A stretch of DNA of 64,000 bases from positions 1 to 64,000 of the forward strand of contig JAHBTN010000019.1 of the NCBI GenBank assembly GCA_019638575.1. The letters are read 5' to 3'. This stretch comes from Ferruginibacter sp. Its GTDB lineage: Bacteria; Bacteroidota; Bacteroidia; Chitinophagales; Chitinophagaceae. This document shows, one piece after another, positions 1 through 8,514 of the stretch. Made by a program: the position numbers and the translations under genes. The notes beneath the pieces are model-generated. The model searched no databases. It was given only the letters and a program-made list of their open reading frames with translations, and had not been told where the DNA came from. Within the stretch, counting starts at the first letter, position 1. Every line of letters starts with the position of its first letter.

Positions 1-87
1 CAACATTCATAACTCATAATTTATAACTCTTCATTCAACATCCAACATTCAACATTCATAATTCATAACTCAGCATTCAACATTCAG
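1..87. repeat. AT-rich word repeat (ATTCAACATTCA / ATAACTCATAA)
   Basis: The window opens with short degenerate direct repeats built from AACATTCA, CATAACTCAT and ATTCATAACTC. The same words recur at 44948-45045 inside the ribosomal operon. The stretch lies just after the 3' end of the FtsX permease gene. No coding potential or transposase is visible. It looks like a dispersed low-complexity repeat family; its function is unknown and it may continue left of the window. Confidence 0.6.
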
Positions 88-95
88 CACATCAC

Positions 96-2549
96 CTACT
101 CCGTCCTCAAACTTTTCACCGGGTTGGCATTAGCCGCTCTTATTGCCTGGTAGCTTATTGTGATGATTGCAATAACCATTGCTATGAGGCCTGCCAGCAC
201 AAATACCCACCAGTTAAGGTTTACACGATAAGCAAAATCCTGTAGCCAACGTTGCATTACATGCCAGGCAATGGGTGTAGCCACCACAATGGCAATAATT
301 ACAAGCTTTAAAAAATCTTTTGATAAAAGCGCAACAATGCCGGCAACACTTGCACCTAACACTTTGCGTACGCCTATTTCTTTTATTCGTTGTTCGGCAC
401 TAAAGGTTGCCAGTGCAAATAATCCCAGGCAGGAAATAAGTATAGCAATAAGTGTGAAGTATGCAACAATAGAAGATAGCCTGCTGTCGGCTTTGTAATT
501 CTTTTGAAAATCTTCATCTAAAAAACTATATTCAAATGGCTCGTTAGGGTTTAATGCATGCCATTTTGTTTCTATTGTTTTTAATAATGATGCTAAATTA
601 CCCGGTTTAGTATGTACTAACAGGTAATTAAAATCATTGCCCATATTTAAATTATAGCCATAAGGAGTTATTGGAAGGTGCATGTCTTCAAAATGAAAAT
701 CCTTAAGCACACCTATTATTTCAAAAGCATAATTTTTTCCCTGGTAATCGAAATACACATTTTTACCAACAGCATCCTGTGCATTTTTAAAACCAATTTG
801 CTTAATAGCTGTTTCATTCAGTATCACCCTATATCCTGTATCAGCCGGATACTCTTCAGAAAACAAACGACCGGCAATAGGTTGTACTCCTAAAGTACGC
901 AGGTAACTTACATCTACCGTGTTAGTACGTGTACGTTTTGCATCATTCATAGTTTGCCCGTCTTTATAATACAAATTATCGCTTGGATTAAAAATGCCGG
1001 GATTGTAGTTAGATGCCCCCACATTTTCAACCTGTGATAATTTTGCTAACTCGGTTTTTAAAGATGGATAAATCTTCCTGGCTGTTTCACTTCTTAAAGG
1101 GATAATAAGCTGTTGGTCTTTTGTAAAACCAAGATCGGCCGAACGCAAAAAAGACATTTGCTTTGATATTACAATTGATGCAATGATAAGAACTACAGAA
1201 ATGATAAACTGGAATACAACCAACCCTTTCCTAAGTGATACTACCGCCAGTGAATTAGTGAGTTTCCCTTTCAACACTTTTACCGGTTTAAAGGATGACA
1301 GGTAGAATGCCGGGTAACTTCCTGCAAGCAAGCCTGCAACAATGGCCACTGCAATGAAGATGATGATTGTTAATCCGTCATCGTAAAAAGAAAGGCTAAG
1401 GTTTTTACCCGATACGGAATTAAATGCCGGCAACATAAACATAGTAATAGCAAGTGCAAAAACAAATGCCAGCAGGCTAATCAATACAGATTCTCCCAGG
1501 AACTGGCTGATGAGTGAACTTCGTTCTGCACCCAGCACTTTTCTTATACCCACTTCGGCGCTACGCTTTGATGAACGTGCTGTAGACAGGTTCATGAAAT
1601 TGATACAGGCTATCAATAAAGTGAACAATGCAATGCTGGCAAGTATATATAAATAAGTAAGGCTACCCGGTGGGGTTACATTATTATTCATACCCGAGCG
1701 TAGATGAATATCTTTCAAAGAAGTTAAAAACATCTTCTTTCCTACCCCCATTGCTTTTAAATCGTTGCCTGCATATTTTTCAATAAATGCAGGAAACTGT
1801 GCCTGTAGTATTTTCTTATCACTACCGGGCTTTAATTGCAGGTAGGTATAAAACATGTTGTTGTTAACAAAGTTGGTTCCCCTTTCTGCAATATATGCAT
1901 CCATTGCACCGCCTCTTAATGAAAGAAAAAACCTGTAGTTGATATGTGAAGGTTTAGAAATTGGCCTGAATACACCTGTAACTAAATAATCGTTTTCGCC
2001 ATTTGTATTACTGCTTATATGTATAACTTTATTTAAAGCAGGCTGGTTGCCAAATATTTTTTTTGCAATTTCTTCGGATAGAACAACAGTTTTAGGATTA
2101 TCAAGAGCTGTTGCCGGTGTTCCTTCTATAAAATCATAAGTAAACATTTTAAAAAAAGTGGAATCGGCAATGCAGCCTCCCGTTTCGTAAAATGATGCCG
2201 GCGTTTGATTATTACTTTTATATTGAAGTAAAGTTTTATCATCTGCAAAAAGTGGCAACAGCCTTGCAGATTGTATAACCTGGGGATATTCCATCTGCAT
2301 AGTTTTACCCATAGGCGCCGGTGTGCTCGGCATCTTAGTTTCATTTCCCTGTTGTACAAAGATGGTTCCCAACTGGTAGATATCATCGGCATTTCGCTGG
2401 TATTTATCGTAACTAATTTCATTTACGATGTATAGCGTAATGAGCATACAGCAGGCAAGCCCGGCACTAAGGCCAAAAATATTGATGAAGGTGAAGAATT
2501 TATTCTTCTTCATATTCATCCAGGCTATCTTAATATAATTACGTATCAT
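96..2549 (-). CDS. ABC transporter permease, double MacB/FtsX type
   Basis: An 817-residue inner-membrane permease with two MacB-periplasmic-core plus FtsX units in tandem, the usual Bacteroidota form of this length. A first helix (about residues 20-43) is followed by a periplasmic domain, three helices between about 295 and 425, a second single helix near 445-470, a second periplasmic domain and three C-terminal helices (about 700-797). FtsX signatures are seen twice, as GIRKVLGA and GVRKVLGA, and the protein ends in NPVKSLRTE. It is the last gene of an operon (adaptor, small protein, ATPase, permease) that opposes a sigma-54 two-component pair. The family moves substrates across the envelope or drives periplasmic events mechanically; the substrate here cannot be read. 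No TolC-like outer-membrane partner lies alongside. Confidence 0.93.
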   Translation of the reverse strand: MIRNYIKIAWMNMKKNKFFTFINIFGLSAGLACCMLITLYIVNEISYDKYQRNADDIYQLGTIFVQQGNETKMPSTPAPMGKTMQMEYPQVIQSARLLPLFADDKTLLQYKSNNQTPASFYETGGCIADSTFFKMFTYDFIEGTPATALDNPKTVVLSEEIAKKIFGNQPALNKVIHISSNTNGENDYLVTGVFRPISKPSHINYRFFLSLRGGAMDAYIAERGTNFVNNNMFYTYLQLKPGSDKKILQAQFPAFIEKYAGNDLKAMGVGKKMFLTSLKDIHLRSGMNNNVTPPGSLTYLYILASIALFTLLIACINFMNLSTARSSKRSAEVGIRKVLGAERSSLISQFLGESVLISLLAFVFALAITMFMLPAFNSVSGKNLSLSFYDDGLTIIIFIAVAIVAGLLAGSYPAFYLSSFKPVKVLKGKLTNSLAVVSLRKGLVVFQFIISVVLIIASIVISKQMSFLRSADLGFTKDQQLIIPLRSETARKIYPSLKTELAKLSQVENVGASNYNPGIFNPSDNLYYKDGQTMNDAKRTRTNTVDVSYLRTLGVQPIAGRLFSEEYPADTGYRVILNETAIKQIGFKNAQDAVGKNVYFDYQGKNYAFEIIGVLKDFHFEDMHLPITPYGYNLNMGNDFNYLLVHTKPGNLASLLKTIETKWHALNPNEPFEYSFLDEDFQKNYKADSRLSSIVAYFTLIAILISCLGLFALATFSAEQRIKEIGVRKVLGASVAGIVALLSKDFLKLVIIAIVVATPIAWHVMQRWLQDFAYRVNLNWWVFVLAGLIAMVIAIITISYQAIRAANANPVKSLRTE

Positions 2550-2617
2550 GGCTATACTTTTTTATTGGTGTTTTCATGGCGGCGATTAAACCAATATTTT
2601 ACTTACTTATGTTATCA

Positions 2618-3295
2618 TCATAGCATCAGGTTTTCAATAACTGCCTGCCCATCAAGCATGCGAATGATTCGGTGGCTGTACCGGGCATCATGTTCAGAGT
2701 GTGTTACCATCACCACGGTTGTTCCTTTTTCATTCAGGTCGGTAAGCAATTGCATTACATCATTACCGTTTGATGAATCAAGGTTACCTGTAGGCTCATC
2801 GGCAAGAATAAGTTTTGGGTTATTTACCACGGCCCTTGCCACAGCCACCCTTTGTTGCTGCCCACCCGAAAGCTGCTGTGGGTAATGGTTGCGCCGGTGC
2901 ATGATCTGCATCTTGTCCAACACTTCTTCTACCCTTTTTTTCCTGTCGCCCGCTTTTACGCCGGTATAAATCAAAGGCAGTTCCACATTTTCAAAAACTG
3001 TTAATTCATCAATGAGGTTAAAGCTTTGAAAAACAAAACCGATATTATGTTTACGCAAGTCGGCTCTTTTTCTTTCATTAAAATGAGCCACTTCGGTACC
3101 GTTAAAAATAAAACTGCCTGCATCGGGGTCATCCAGCAAGCCCAATATGTTTAGCAAGGTAGATTTACCACAGCCCGATGGGCCCATAATAGCAACAAAC
3201 TCTCCTTCCTTTACTTCAATTGATAGTTTATTTAAGGCAACAGTTTCTACTTCTTCTGTGCGATAGATTTTTTCCAGTTCGGTAATTTTTATCAT
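2618..3295 (-). CDS. ABC transporter ATP-binding protein, MacB/LolD type
   Basis: A 225-residue cytoplasmic ATPase expected to power the downstream FtsX permease. Visible motifs are Walker A GPSGCGKS (38-45), Q-loop FVFQSFNL, signature LSGGQQQRVA and Walker [10 protein letters not shown], followed by the switch histidine in MVTHS. The length is normal for MacB/LolD-type ATPases that are not fused to their permease. It lies 68 bp upstream of the permease and 31 bp downstream of the 73-residue exported protein, consistent with one transcript. Substrate unknown. Confidence 0.94.
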   Translation of the reverse strand: MIKITELEKIYRTEEVETVALNKLSIEVKEGEFVAIMGPSGCGKSTLLNILGLLDDPDAGSFIFNGTEVAHFNERKRADLRKHNIGFVFQSFNLIDELTVFENVELPLIYTGVKAGDRKKRVEEVLDKMQIMHRRNHYPQQLSGGQQQRVAVARAVVNNPKLILADEPTGNLDSSNGNDVMQLLTDLNEKGTTVVMVTHSEHDARYSHRIIRMLDGQAVIENLML

Positions 3296-3326
3296 GGTTA
3301 ACTTTTATGTTTTTAATAAATAATGA

Positions 3327-3548
3327 TTACATTGGTATAAAAGGGTTCATCAATGCATTTAGCGGCATATCAATTTCACTTGTATATTCAACTTGAATTT
3401 TTTTAACGGTTGTTTTCAATTCCGTTGTTGATGTATTTACAACGCCACACATAGCCATATTTGCATCACAAGCCTGCAGCTTATTTACTTTAAACGAACT
3501 AATGCACAGTATAAAAATCATCATCAATAAAAGAATTAGCTTTCGCAT
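3327..3548 (-). CDS. Small exported protein inside the efflux operon
   Basis: A 73-residue protein I do not recognise. It starts with a charged MRK and a hydrophobic stretch (about residues 4-19), then a hydrophilic tail with two cysteines (27 and 34) seven residues apart. LQAC (24-27) vaguely resembles a lipobox but lies some way past the hydrophobic core, so cleavage after LQA or retention as a membrane anchor are both possible. The gene is on the operon strand with short gaps on both sides (28 and 31 bp), which argues that it is real and co-transcribed. A periplasmic accessory or a substrate of the pump are possible inferences only. Confidence 0.6.
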   Translation of the reverse strand: MRKLILLLMMIFILCISSFKVNKLQACDANMAMCGVVNTSTTELKTTVKKIQVEYTSEIDMPLNALMNPFIPM

Positions 3549-3576
3549 AACTTTAGTTTTTATAAATGATTTAATC

Positions 3577-4833
3577 TTATTCTTTCTTTAAAACCAGTTC
3601 CTGCATATTGCCATAATTTTCATAGCTGGATGTAATTACTTTATCGCCCGGTTTAAGGCCTTGCATCACTTCAAAATAATCGGGGTTTTGGCGGCCCAGT
3701 TGAATATCTACTTTATAGGCAACCTTACCATTATCAGCCAATTTAAAAATCCAGTTGCCTCCTGTTTGTTGGTAAAAACCTCCTTTGGGTAAAAGCAATG
3801 CTGTTGTTTCATCGCTCAATGCAAGCCTTATCTGTAATGTTTGTCCACGGCGTATGCCCTGCGGCACGGTATCGTTAAACTGCATATCCACCTGGAAACG
3901 ACCATTGGTTACCTGCGTAAAAACTTTTTTAATACTAAGCTTGTATTCTTTTCCTGCAACAGTACATTCCCCCATCAGCCCGTTAAATATCCTGGAGATA
4001 TAATGTTCATCAATATCTACCCTCACTTTAAATCCGCTCATCACATCAATCTGTCCTAAACGTTCGCCTTTATTTTTCGACTGGCCAATTTCTGCATCCA
4101 GCGATGTAAGCTGCCCGTCAACAGGTGCCCTTACAATCAGGTCGCCCACTTTTTTACGCATCACCTGCAATGCATTTTGTGTACGTGCAAACGATTCACT
4201 GGCCTGGTTCTGTTCCTGCCTTGTAGATACTGAATCTTTTCTCAGCACTTCATCAGCAAGTTTTTTCTTTTCCAACTGGTATTTATAATTATTTTCCGAT
4301 TGTTTAAATTCCTGGCTGCCGATTACTTTTTCATCGTACAATTTTTTATTTAGTTTATAAATTCGTTCGGCTTCTTTTAATGCATTATCTACATCGGTAC
4401 GCTGGTTTAATTTACCAATGGTATTTTGTTGTGCAGCATTACGTGATATTTGCATTTGGGTAAGCAGGTTAAAAACTGATGTCTCCTGGTTTACCAGGCT
4501 CAGCTCAAGGTCGGTATTACTTAACCTAAGTATGGGCTGGCCTTTTTTCATGATAGCGCCATCTTCCACATATTTTTCTTCTACTCTTCCTCCCTCTAAC
4601 GCATCAAGGTATATAGTTGTTACAGGCAGTACCACACCATTTACAGGTATAAACTCCTGGAAAGTTCCTTGTTTAATTTCGCTGATAGTAATTCTATCGG
4701 TATTAACATTAAGCTTTGATTTGCCCGATGTAAAATACCAACTGGCTATTATCAATGCCAGTAAAGCAATAATGCCAATTACAAGCGTTATTCTTTTTTT
4801 GTTCCAACCTTTTTTTTCAATTACTCTGTCCAT
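3577..4833 (-). CDS. Efflux periplasmic adaptor (HlyD/MacA-like)
   Basis: A 418-residue membrane-fusion protein. An N-terminal anchor helix (about residues 14-35) is followed by a lipoyl half-motif around EGGRVEEKYVEDGAIMKKG, a long coiled coil (about 105-230) with a DIVRAP-like return strand (LIVRAPVDGQLTSLDAEIG), a beta-barrel and a membrane-proximal domain ending near LKPGDKVITS. These adaptors link an inner-membrane ABC pump to an outer-membrane channel. It is the first gene of the efflux operon. About 75-90 bp upstream lie a sigma-54-like promoter and two TTTTGATACA sites, suggesting activation by the divergently encoded sigma-54 response regulator (inference). The cargo is unknown. Confidence 0.93.
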   Translation of the reverse strand: MDRVIEKKGWNKKRITLVIGIIALLALIIASWYFTSGKSKLNVNTDRITISEIKQGTFQEFIPVNGVVLPVTTIYLDALEGGRVEEKYVEDGAIMKKGQPILRLSNTDLELSLVNQETSVFNLLTQMQISRNAAQQNTIGKLNQRTDVDNALKEAERIYKLNKKLYDEKVIGSQEFKQSENNYKYQLEKKKLADEVLRKDSVSTRQEQNQASESFARTQNALQVMRKKVGDLIVRAPVDGQLTSLDAEIGQSKNKGERLGQIDVMSGFKVRVDIDEHYISRIFNGLMGECTVAGKEYKLSIKKVFTQVTNGRFQVDMQFNDTVPQGIRRGQTLQIRLALSDETTALLLPKGGFYQQTGGNWIFKLADNGKVAYKVDIQLGRQNPDYFEVMQGLKPGDKVITSSYENYGNMQELVLKKE

Positions 4834-4906
4834 AAAACTTTATTAAAGAAACCTGCTTTAGTGCTGTTATTGATACATATATATATGTATTGTGCAACTA
4901 ACAATA

Positions 4907-4921
4907 TTCAAAGTTGTGCCA
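4907..4921 (-). promoter_or_regulatory. Candidate sigma-54 (-24/-12) promoter of the efflux operon
   Basis: The minus strand reads TGGCAC, four bases, then TTGAA. The sigma-54 consensus is TGGCAC, five bases, TTGC, so the -24 element is perfect but the -12 element is one base too close and lacks the final C. The match sits about 75 bp before the adaptor start and about 50-90 bp from the paired upstream sites, which is normal enhancer geometry. The spacing defect keeps confidence low. Confidence 0.35.
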
Positions 4922-4971
4922 CAAGCTAAAACACTGGTTTACAATTTTTTAAAAATAAGCAGTTATTAAAA

Positions 4972-5012
4972 CTGTTCGGTTTTGATACAGAAACTGTTCG
5001 GTTTTGATACAG
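4972..5012. promoter_or_regulatory. Paired upstream activator sites for the efflux operon
   Basis: Two identical 19-mers, CTGTTCGGTTTTGATACAG, at 4972-4990 and 4994-5012. Their starts are exactly 22 bp apart, two DNA turns, placing both on the same helix face. Each is an imperfect dyad with CTGT/ACAG ends. A second pair with the same spacing lies at 5324-5363, before the response-regulator gene. A shorter relative (CTGTTATTGATACA) occurs at 4864-4877. The likely ligand is the Fis-type domain of the adjacent sigma-54 response regulator (inference). Confidence 0.7.
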
Positions 5013-5025
5013 TTTTATTGTTTTC

Positions 5026-5211
5026 TTACATATACCACCTGTTGCGCCTTACCCTTTTATTGCGTTGAATATTCCACAATTGGGCAGCGCTAAAATTATG
5101 GTTGCCGGCTTTTTTAAAATCGGGCAGTAATATTTTTTTTAATTCTGCTGGCAAATTGTTTACCCCTTCGTTATTTACGAGTGATAAGTTTTTTGATGAT
5201 TGAAAGTTCAT
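5026..5211 (-). CDS. Small Arg-rich protein between the efflux and two-component genes
   Basis: A 61-residue protein with no signal peptide and no membrane segment. The N-terminal half is polar. The C-terminal half reads NFSAAQLWNIQRNKR and ends in an Arg-rich tail (RVRRNRWYM), so the basic charge is concentrated in the last 15 residues. I recall similar short proteins with an LWNIQR core in other Bacteroidota, but cannot confirm this here and no function is known to me. It lies between two pairs of activator sites; the pair at 5324-5363 is about 115-150 bp upstream of its start. Minus-strand TGGCA words at 5264-5268 and 5269-5273 could be part of a sigma-54 promoter. A regulatory or stress peptide expressed with the pump is a guess. 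Confidence 0.62.
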   Translation of the reverse strand: MNFQSSKNLSLVNNEGVNNLPAELKKILLPDFKKAGNHNFSAAQLWNIQRNKRVRRNRWYM

Positions 5212-5323
5212 GGCTTTAGTTTTTAAATTTTAATAAATTTATTTTCACTTTAAGAATATTAAATGCCATGCCAAAACTTAATAGCTTGTTTTTCAGCAAG
5301 ATTAAAATAAGTAAAAAATAAAC

Positions 5324-5363
5324 CTGTTCGGTTTTGATACAACTGTTATACGTTTTTGATACA
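5324..5363. promoter_or_regulatory. Second pair of activator sites, upstream of the response regulator and small protein
   Basis: Site one is CTGTTCGGTTTTGATACA (5324-5341); site two is the weaker CTGTTATACGTTTTTGATACA (5343-5363). The shared TTTTGATACA cores end 22 bp apart, matching the pair at 4972-5012. They lie about 90-130 bp before the plus-strand response-regulator gene and about 115-150 bp before the minus-strand 61-residue gene, so they could serve either or both. This fits autoregulation (inference). Confidence 0.65.
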
Positions 5364-5452
5364 AAAATTTTCCGCTTATACTTTTTTACTCAAATTCATT
5401 AACAGAATAACTTTAAAAACGCTATACTTGCACAGCACTTGAATATTTTTTT

Positions 5453-6808
5453 ATGATTTTAAAGAATGCCCGGATATTAGTTATTGATGATGATACAGAT
5501 GTACTCACTGCTGTAAAACTTTTATTAAAAACCGAAGCAAAAGAAGTGGTTACAGAAGTAAATCCCGAAATGATACAGTCGTTGCTATCTTCATCAAAGT
5601 TTGATATTGTACTGCTTGATATGAATTTTAAAAGCAGCATCAATACAGGCAATGAAGGAATTTTTTGGTTAAAAAAAATAAAATCGCTGGATGAAAATAT
5701 TTCTGTAATCATGATAACTGCTTATGGAGATATTGACCTGGCCGTTCGTTCGTTAAAAGAAGGCGCTACTGATTTTATTGTAAAGCCCTGGCATAATGAA
5801 AAATTATTAAATGCCATTACAGGCATTTTAAAAGGAAAAGGAAAAGTGATATCTGATATACCGGTAAGCAATGCATTTAATATTGGAAAAGAAATCATTG
5901 GCAAATCGGAAGTGATGAGCGATATTTTTTTTAAAATTGAAAAGATTGCACCCACCGATGCCAATATTTTTATACTGGGCGAAAACGGAACCGGCAAAGA
6001 CCTCATAGCCAAAGCCATTCATGATAATTCGTTAAGGGCCGATAAACCTTTTGTAAAAGTTGATGTAGGCGCATTAACAGAAACACTTTTTGAAAGCGAA
6101 CTGTTTGGCCATAAGAAAGGCTCGTTTACAGGCGCCGGCGAAGACCGTGCAGGAAGATTTGAAACTGCCAACGGCGGTACTTTGTTTTTAGATGAGATAG
6201 GCAACATAACAATGCAGCAACAGGCAAAACTGCTAAGTGTTTTACAAAACAGGCAGGTAGCACGTGTAGGCAGCAATGTTGCAGTAAATATTGATATACG
6301 CCTGGTATGCGCCACCAACCTGCCTATTGCCGAGCTGGCCGATGAAAGCCGGTTTAGAAAAGATCTTATTTACCGCATCAACACAGTTGAAATACTGGTA
6401 CCACCACTTCGTAAAAGAGGCGCCGATATCATGTTACTGGCAAATCATTTTGCACAACTGTATGCAGCAAAATATTTAAAACCGGTTCCGGGTTTTGATG
6501 CAAAAGCTATTGATAAACTAAATCATTATAATTTTCCGGGCAATGTACGTGAACTGCAGTACACCATGGAGAGAGCCATCATTATGTCGGATGGAGAAAC
6601 GCTAACAGCCGATGACCTTATTTTTTCCCCCATTGAAAATGCAGTGCATGATACCGCTGAAACAAAAGACATGAACTTAGGTGTGGTTGAAAAAAATACA
6701 ATATTGAGGGTGATAGAAAAACATGGTGGTAATATTTCAAAAGCGGCAAAAGAATTAGGTATAACCCGTACGGCTTTATACCGCAGATTAAGTAAGTATG
6801 ATATTTAA
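5453..6808 (+). CDS. Sigma-54-dependent response regulator (NtrC family)
   Basis: A 451-residue enhancer-binding protein with all three NtrC-family modules. The receiver domain (about 1-125) has the acidic pair in IDDD, phosphoacceptor Asp56 and conserved Lys111. The AAA+ domain has Walker A GENGTGK (176-182), the sigma-54 contact loop as GSFTGA (223-228; GAFTGA is classical) and Walker B LFLDEI. The C-terminal Fis-type helix-turn-helix includes GNISKAAKELGITRTALYRR. The last 11 bases overlap the kinase gene, so the two are translationally coupled. It probably binds the TTTTGATACA pairs on either side of the small-protein gene and activates the efflux operon. A TATACTTG element at 5423-5430 resembles the Bacteroidota -7 box and would give a very short leader. 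Confidence 0.95.
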   Translation: MILKNARILVIDDDTDVLTAVKLLLKTEAKEVVTEVNPEMIQSLLSSSKFDIVLLDMNFKSSINTGNEGIFWLKKIKSLDENISVIMITAYGDIDLAVRSLKEGATDFIVKPWHNEKLLNAITGILKGKGKVISDIPVSNAFNIGKEIIGKSEVMSDIFFKIEKIAPTDANIFILGENGTGKDLIAKAIHDNSLRADKPFVKVDVGALTETLFESELFGHKKGSFTGAGEDRAGRFETANGGTLFLDEIGNITMQQQAKLLSVLQNRQVARVGSNVAVNIDIRLVCATNLPIAELADESRFRKDLIYRINTVEILVPPLRKRGADIMLLANHFAQLYAAKYLKPVPGFDAKAIDKLNHYNFPGNVRELQYTMERAIIMSDGETLTADDLIFSPIENAVHDTAETKDMNLGVVEKNTILRVIEKHGGNISKAAKELGITRTALYRRLSKYDI

Positions 6809-8159
6809 AAAATACGACTGGAACCTGGTAGTACGCATAGTGTTGTTATTTGCAACACTCAGTGTTGCTGCATGGTTAATGGTAAACGGAGATATACTTT
6901 TTATGCTGCTGCTGGGTGTAGTAATTATTATACAGGCAATTGACTTATACCGTTTCAGTAACAAGATCCGTAAAGAACTTGAGCAATTTGTTGAGTCGGT
7001 ACACTACCGGGATTTTTCGAGGCATTTTGATGAAAAGAACGCACCGGTGGCCGTACAGCCCATGCGTAAAGGCTTTAATGAAATCAACAGCACACTGAAA
7101 CTTATCAGCAAAGAAAGAGAAACACAATATCAATACCTGCAAAAGATTTTGGAGTTGGTTGATACCGGCATCCTGTCGTACAACCATAAAGAAGGCGAAG
7201 TGATGTGGATGAATGAATCGCTGAAACATTTGCTAAACATACCATACCTTAAAACTATACAATCGCTTGAAAAAAGGGATGAAACATTGTACCAAGAAAT
7301 CATAAGCTTAAAACCCGGCGATCATAAAGTAGTTTCCATCATAGCAGATAAGAACAATTTAAAAATATTGTTATCGGCCACGGCTTTTCAAACAGAAGGC
7401 AAATTGTATAAGTTGGTGGCTTTTCAAAACATCAACGAAGCCTTGGATGAAACCGAATCAAAAGCATGGCAAAAACTGCTGAGTGTGATGACACATGAAA
7501 TTATGAATTCGGTTGCGCCTATTTCATCGCTGGCCGATACTTTAAAAAACCGGCTGCAGCTTTCTTTAAAAGAGTTGAACAATAATTCAGGCTCGCTGGA
7601 TGATTTAGAACTAGGCATTGAAACCATTAAAAAAAGAAGCGAGGGCCTTTTAAGATTTGCTGAAACCTATCGCAATCTTAATAAAATAACCACACCCAAC
7701 GTAAAGAAAATTTTTGTGAGGGATTTGTTTGAAAATATGCATCGCCTGATGCAACCCACACTTGAACAAAAAAATATAGAACTGGATATTATTTTAAAAG
7801 ATCCGGATTTGGAGTTGGAGGTTGATCCAAGTTTGATAGAACAGGTTTTAATTAACCTGATACTGAATGCAACTGAAGCTGTAAAAGATGTGGCAGCTCC
7901 GCAGATTCACCTGTCGGGTTATAACAGCGGCAATAATAAAACTGTCATCAAGGTATCAGATAATGGTGTAGGTATCTCTGCCGAACTGATGGAAAAAATA
8001 TTCGTACCATTTTTCAGCACCCGTAAAACCGGCAGTGGCATAGGTTTAAGCCTTTGCAAACAGATTATGATGCTGCATAAAGGCACCATACAGGTTAACA
8101 GTGTACAAGGCGAAGGCACAGCCTTTTCACTTTGGTTTGATATGGTAGATGGAGCTTAA
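6798..8159 (+). CDS. Sensor histidine kinase, partner of the sigma-54 regulator
   Basis: A 453-residue membrane kinase. Two helices (about 9-29 and 33-50) with almost no periplasmic loop suggest sensing in the membrane or cytoplasm. A middle region (about 110-215) looks PAS-like, followed by a dimerisation/phosphoacceptor helix with MTHEIMNSVAP (His233) and an ATP-binding domain with N-box LINLILNATEA, G1 DNGVG and G2 TGSGIGLSL. It overlaps the upstream response-regulator gene by 11 bases. The domain order matches NtrB-like kinases. The stimulus is unknown; because the neighbour is a pump, an envelope or drug stress is plausible but not shown. Confidence 0.93.
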   Translation: MIFKKYDWNLVVRIVLLFATLSVAAWLMVNGDILFMLLLGVVIIIQAIDLYRFSNKIRKELEQFVESVHYRDFSRHFDEKNAPVAVQPMRKGFNEINSTLKLISKERETQYQYLQKILELVDTGILSYNHKEGEVMWMNESLKHLLNIPYLKTIQSLEKRDETLYQEIISLKPGDHKVVSIIADKNNLKILLSATAFQTEGKLYKLVAFQNINEALDETESKAWQKLLSVMTHEIMNSVAPISSLADTLKNRLQLSLKELNNNSGSLDDLELGIETIKKRSEGLLRFAETYRNLNKITTPNVKKIFVRDLFENMHRLMQPTLEQKNIELDIILKDPDLELEVDPSLIEQVLINLILNATEAVKDVAAPQIHLSGYNSGNNKTVIKVSDNGVGISAELMEKIFVPFFSTRKTGSGIGLSLCKQIMMLHKGTIQVNSVQGEGTAFSLWFDMVDGA

Positions 8160-8391
8160 ATTTTGAGCGACGTAGCTGCGGCAATATCTATCATCTGCAA
8201 GATATTTTTAAACATGTATTTTTTAGCAAAACAAACAAATAATTTAGCTGGTTTATCCAAATTTTATTTTTGCACACAAAATAATTTTTGATTTTTTTTC
8301 AAATTCCAGGGAGTTTAATTATAAAAAACATACAATTATTATTTTTTTTACTATATTTAACTACCAAATACTTTTCTATGAAACTAAGTTA

Positions 8392-8401
8392 CCCCCCCCC
8401 C
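8392..8401. repeat. C10 homopolymer in a 355-bp intergenic gap
   Basis: The gap 8160-8514 has no gene I can support. It is very AT-rich apart from an uninterrupted run of ten C at 8392-8401, about 114 bp before the lipoprotein start. A-runs at about 8471-8480 and 8503-8512 also lie in the leader. Such a C tract is prone to slipped-strand length change and could alter promoter spacing (inference). An odd GC-rich word, GCGACGTAGCTGCGGC, lies near 8166. Confidence 0.6.
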
Positions 8402-8514
8402 GTAAAAGTTTAGATTTATTATATTCCATCATATTTTTTTTAAGAGCTAGTGTGCCACCATAAGATGTTTAAAAAAAAAATTCAAACATATTATCACTCT
8501 TTAAAAAAAAAATA

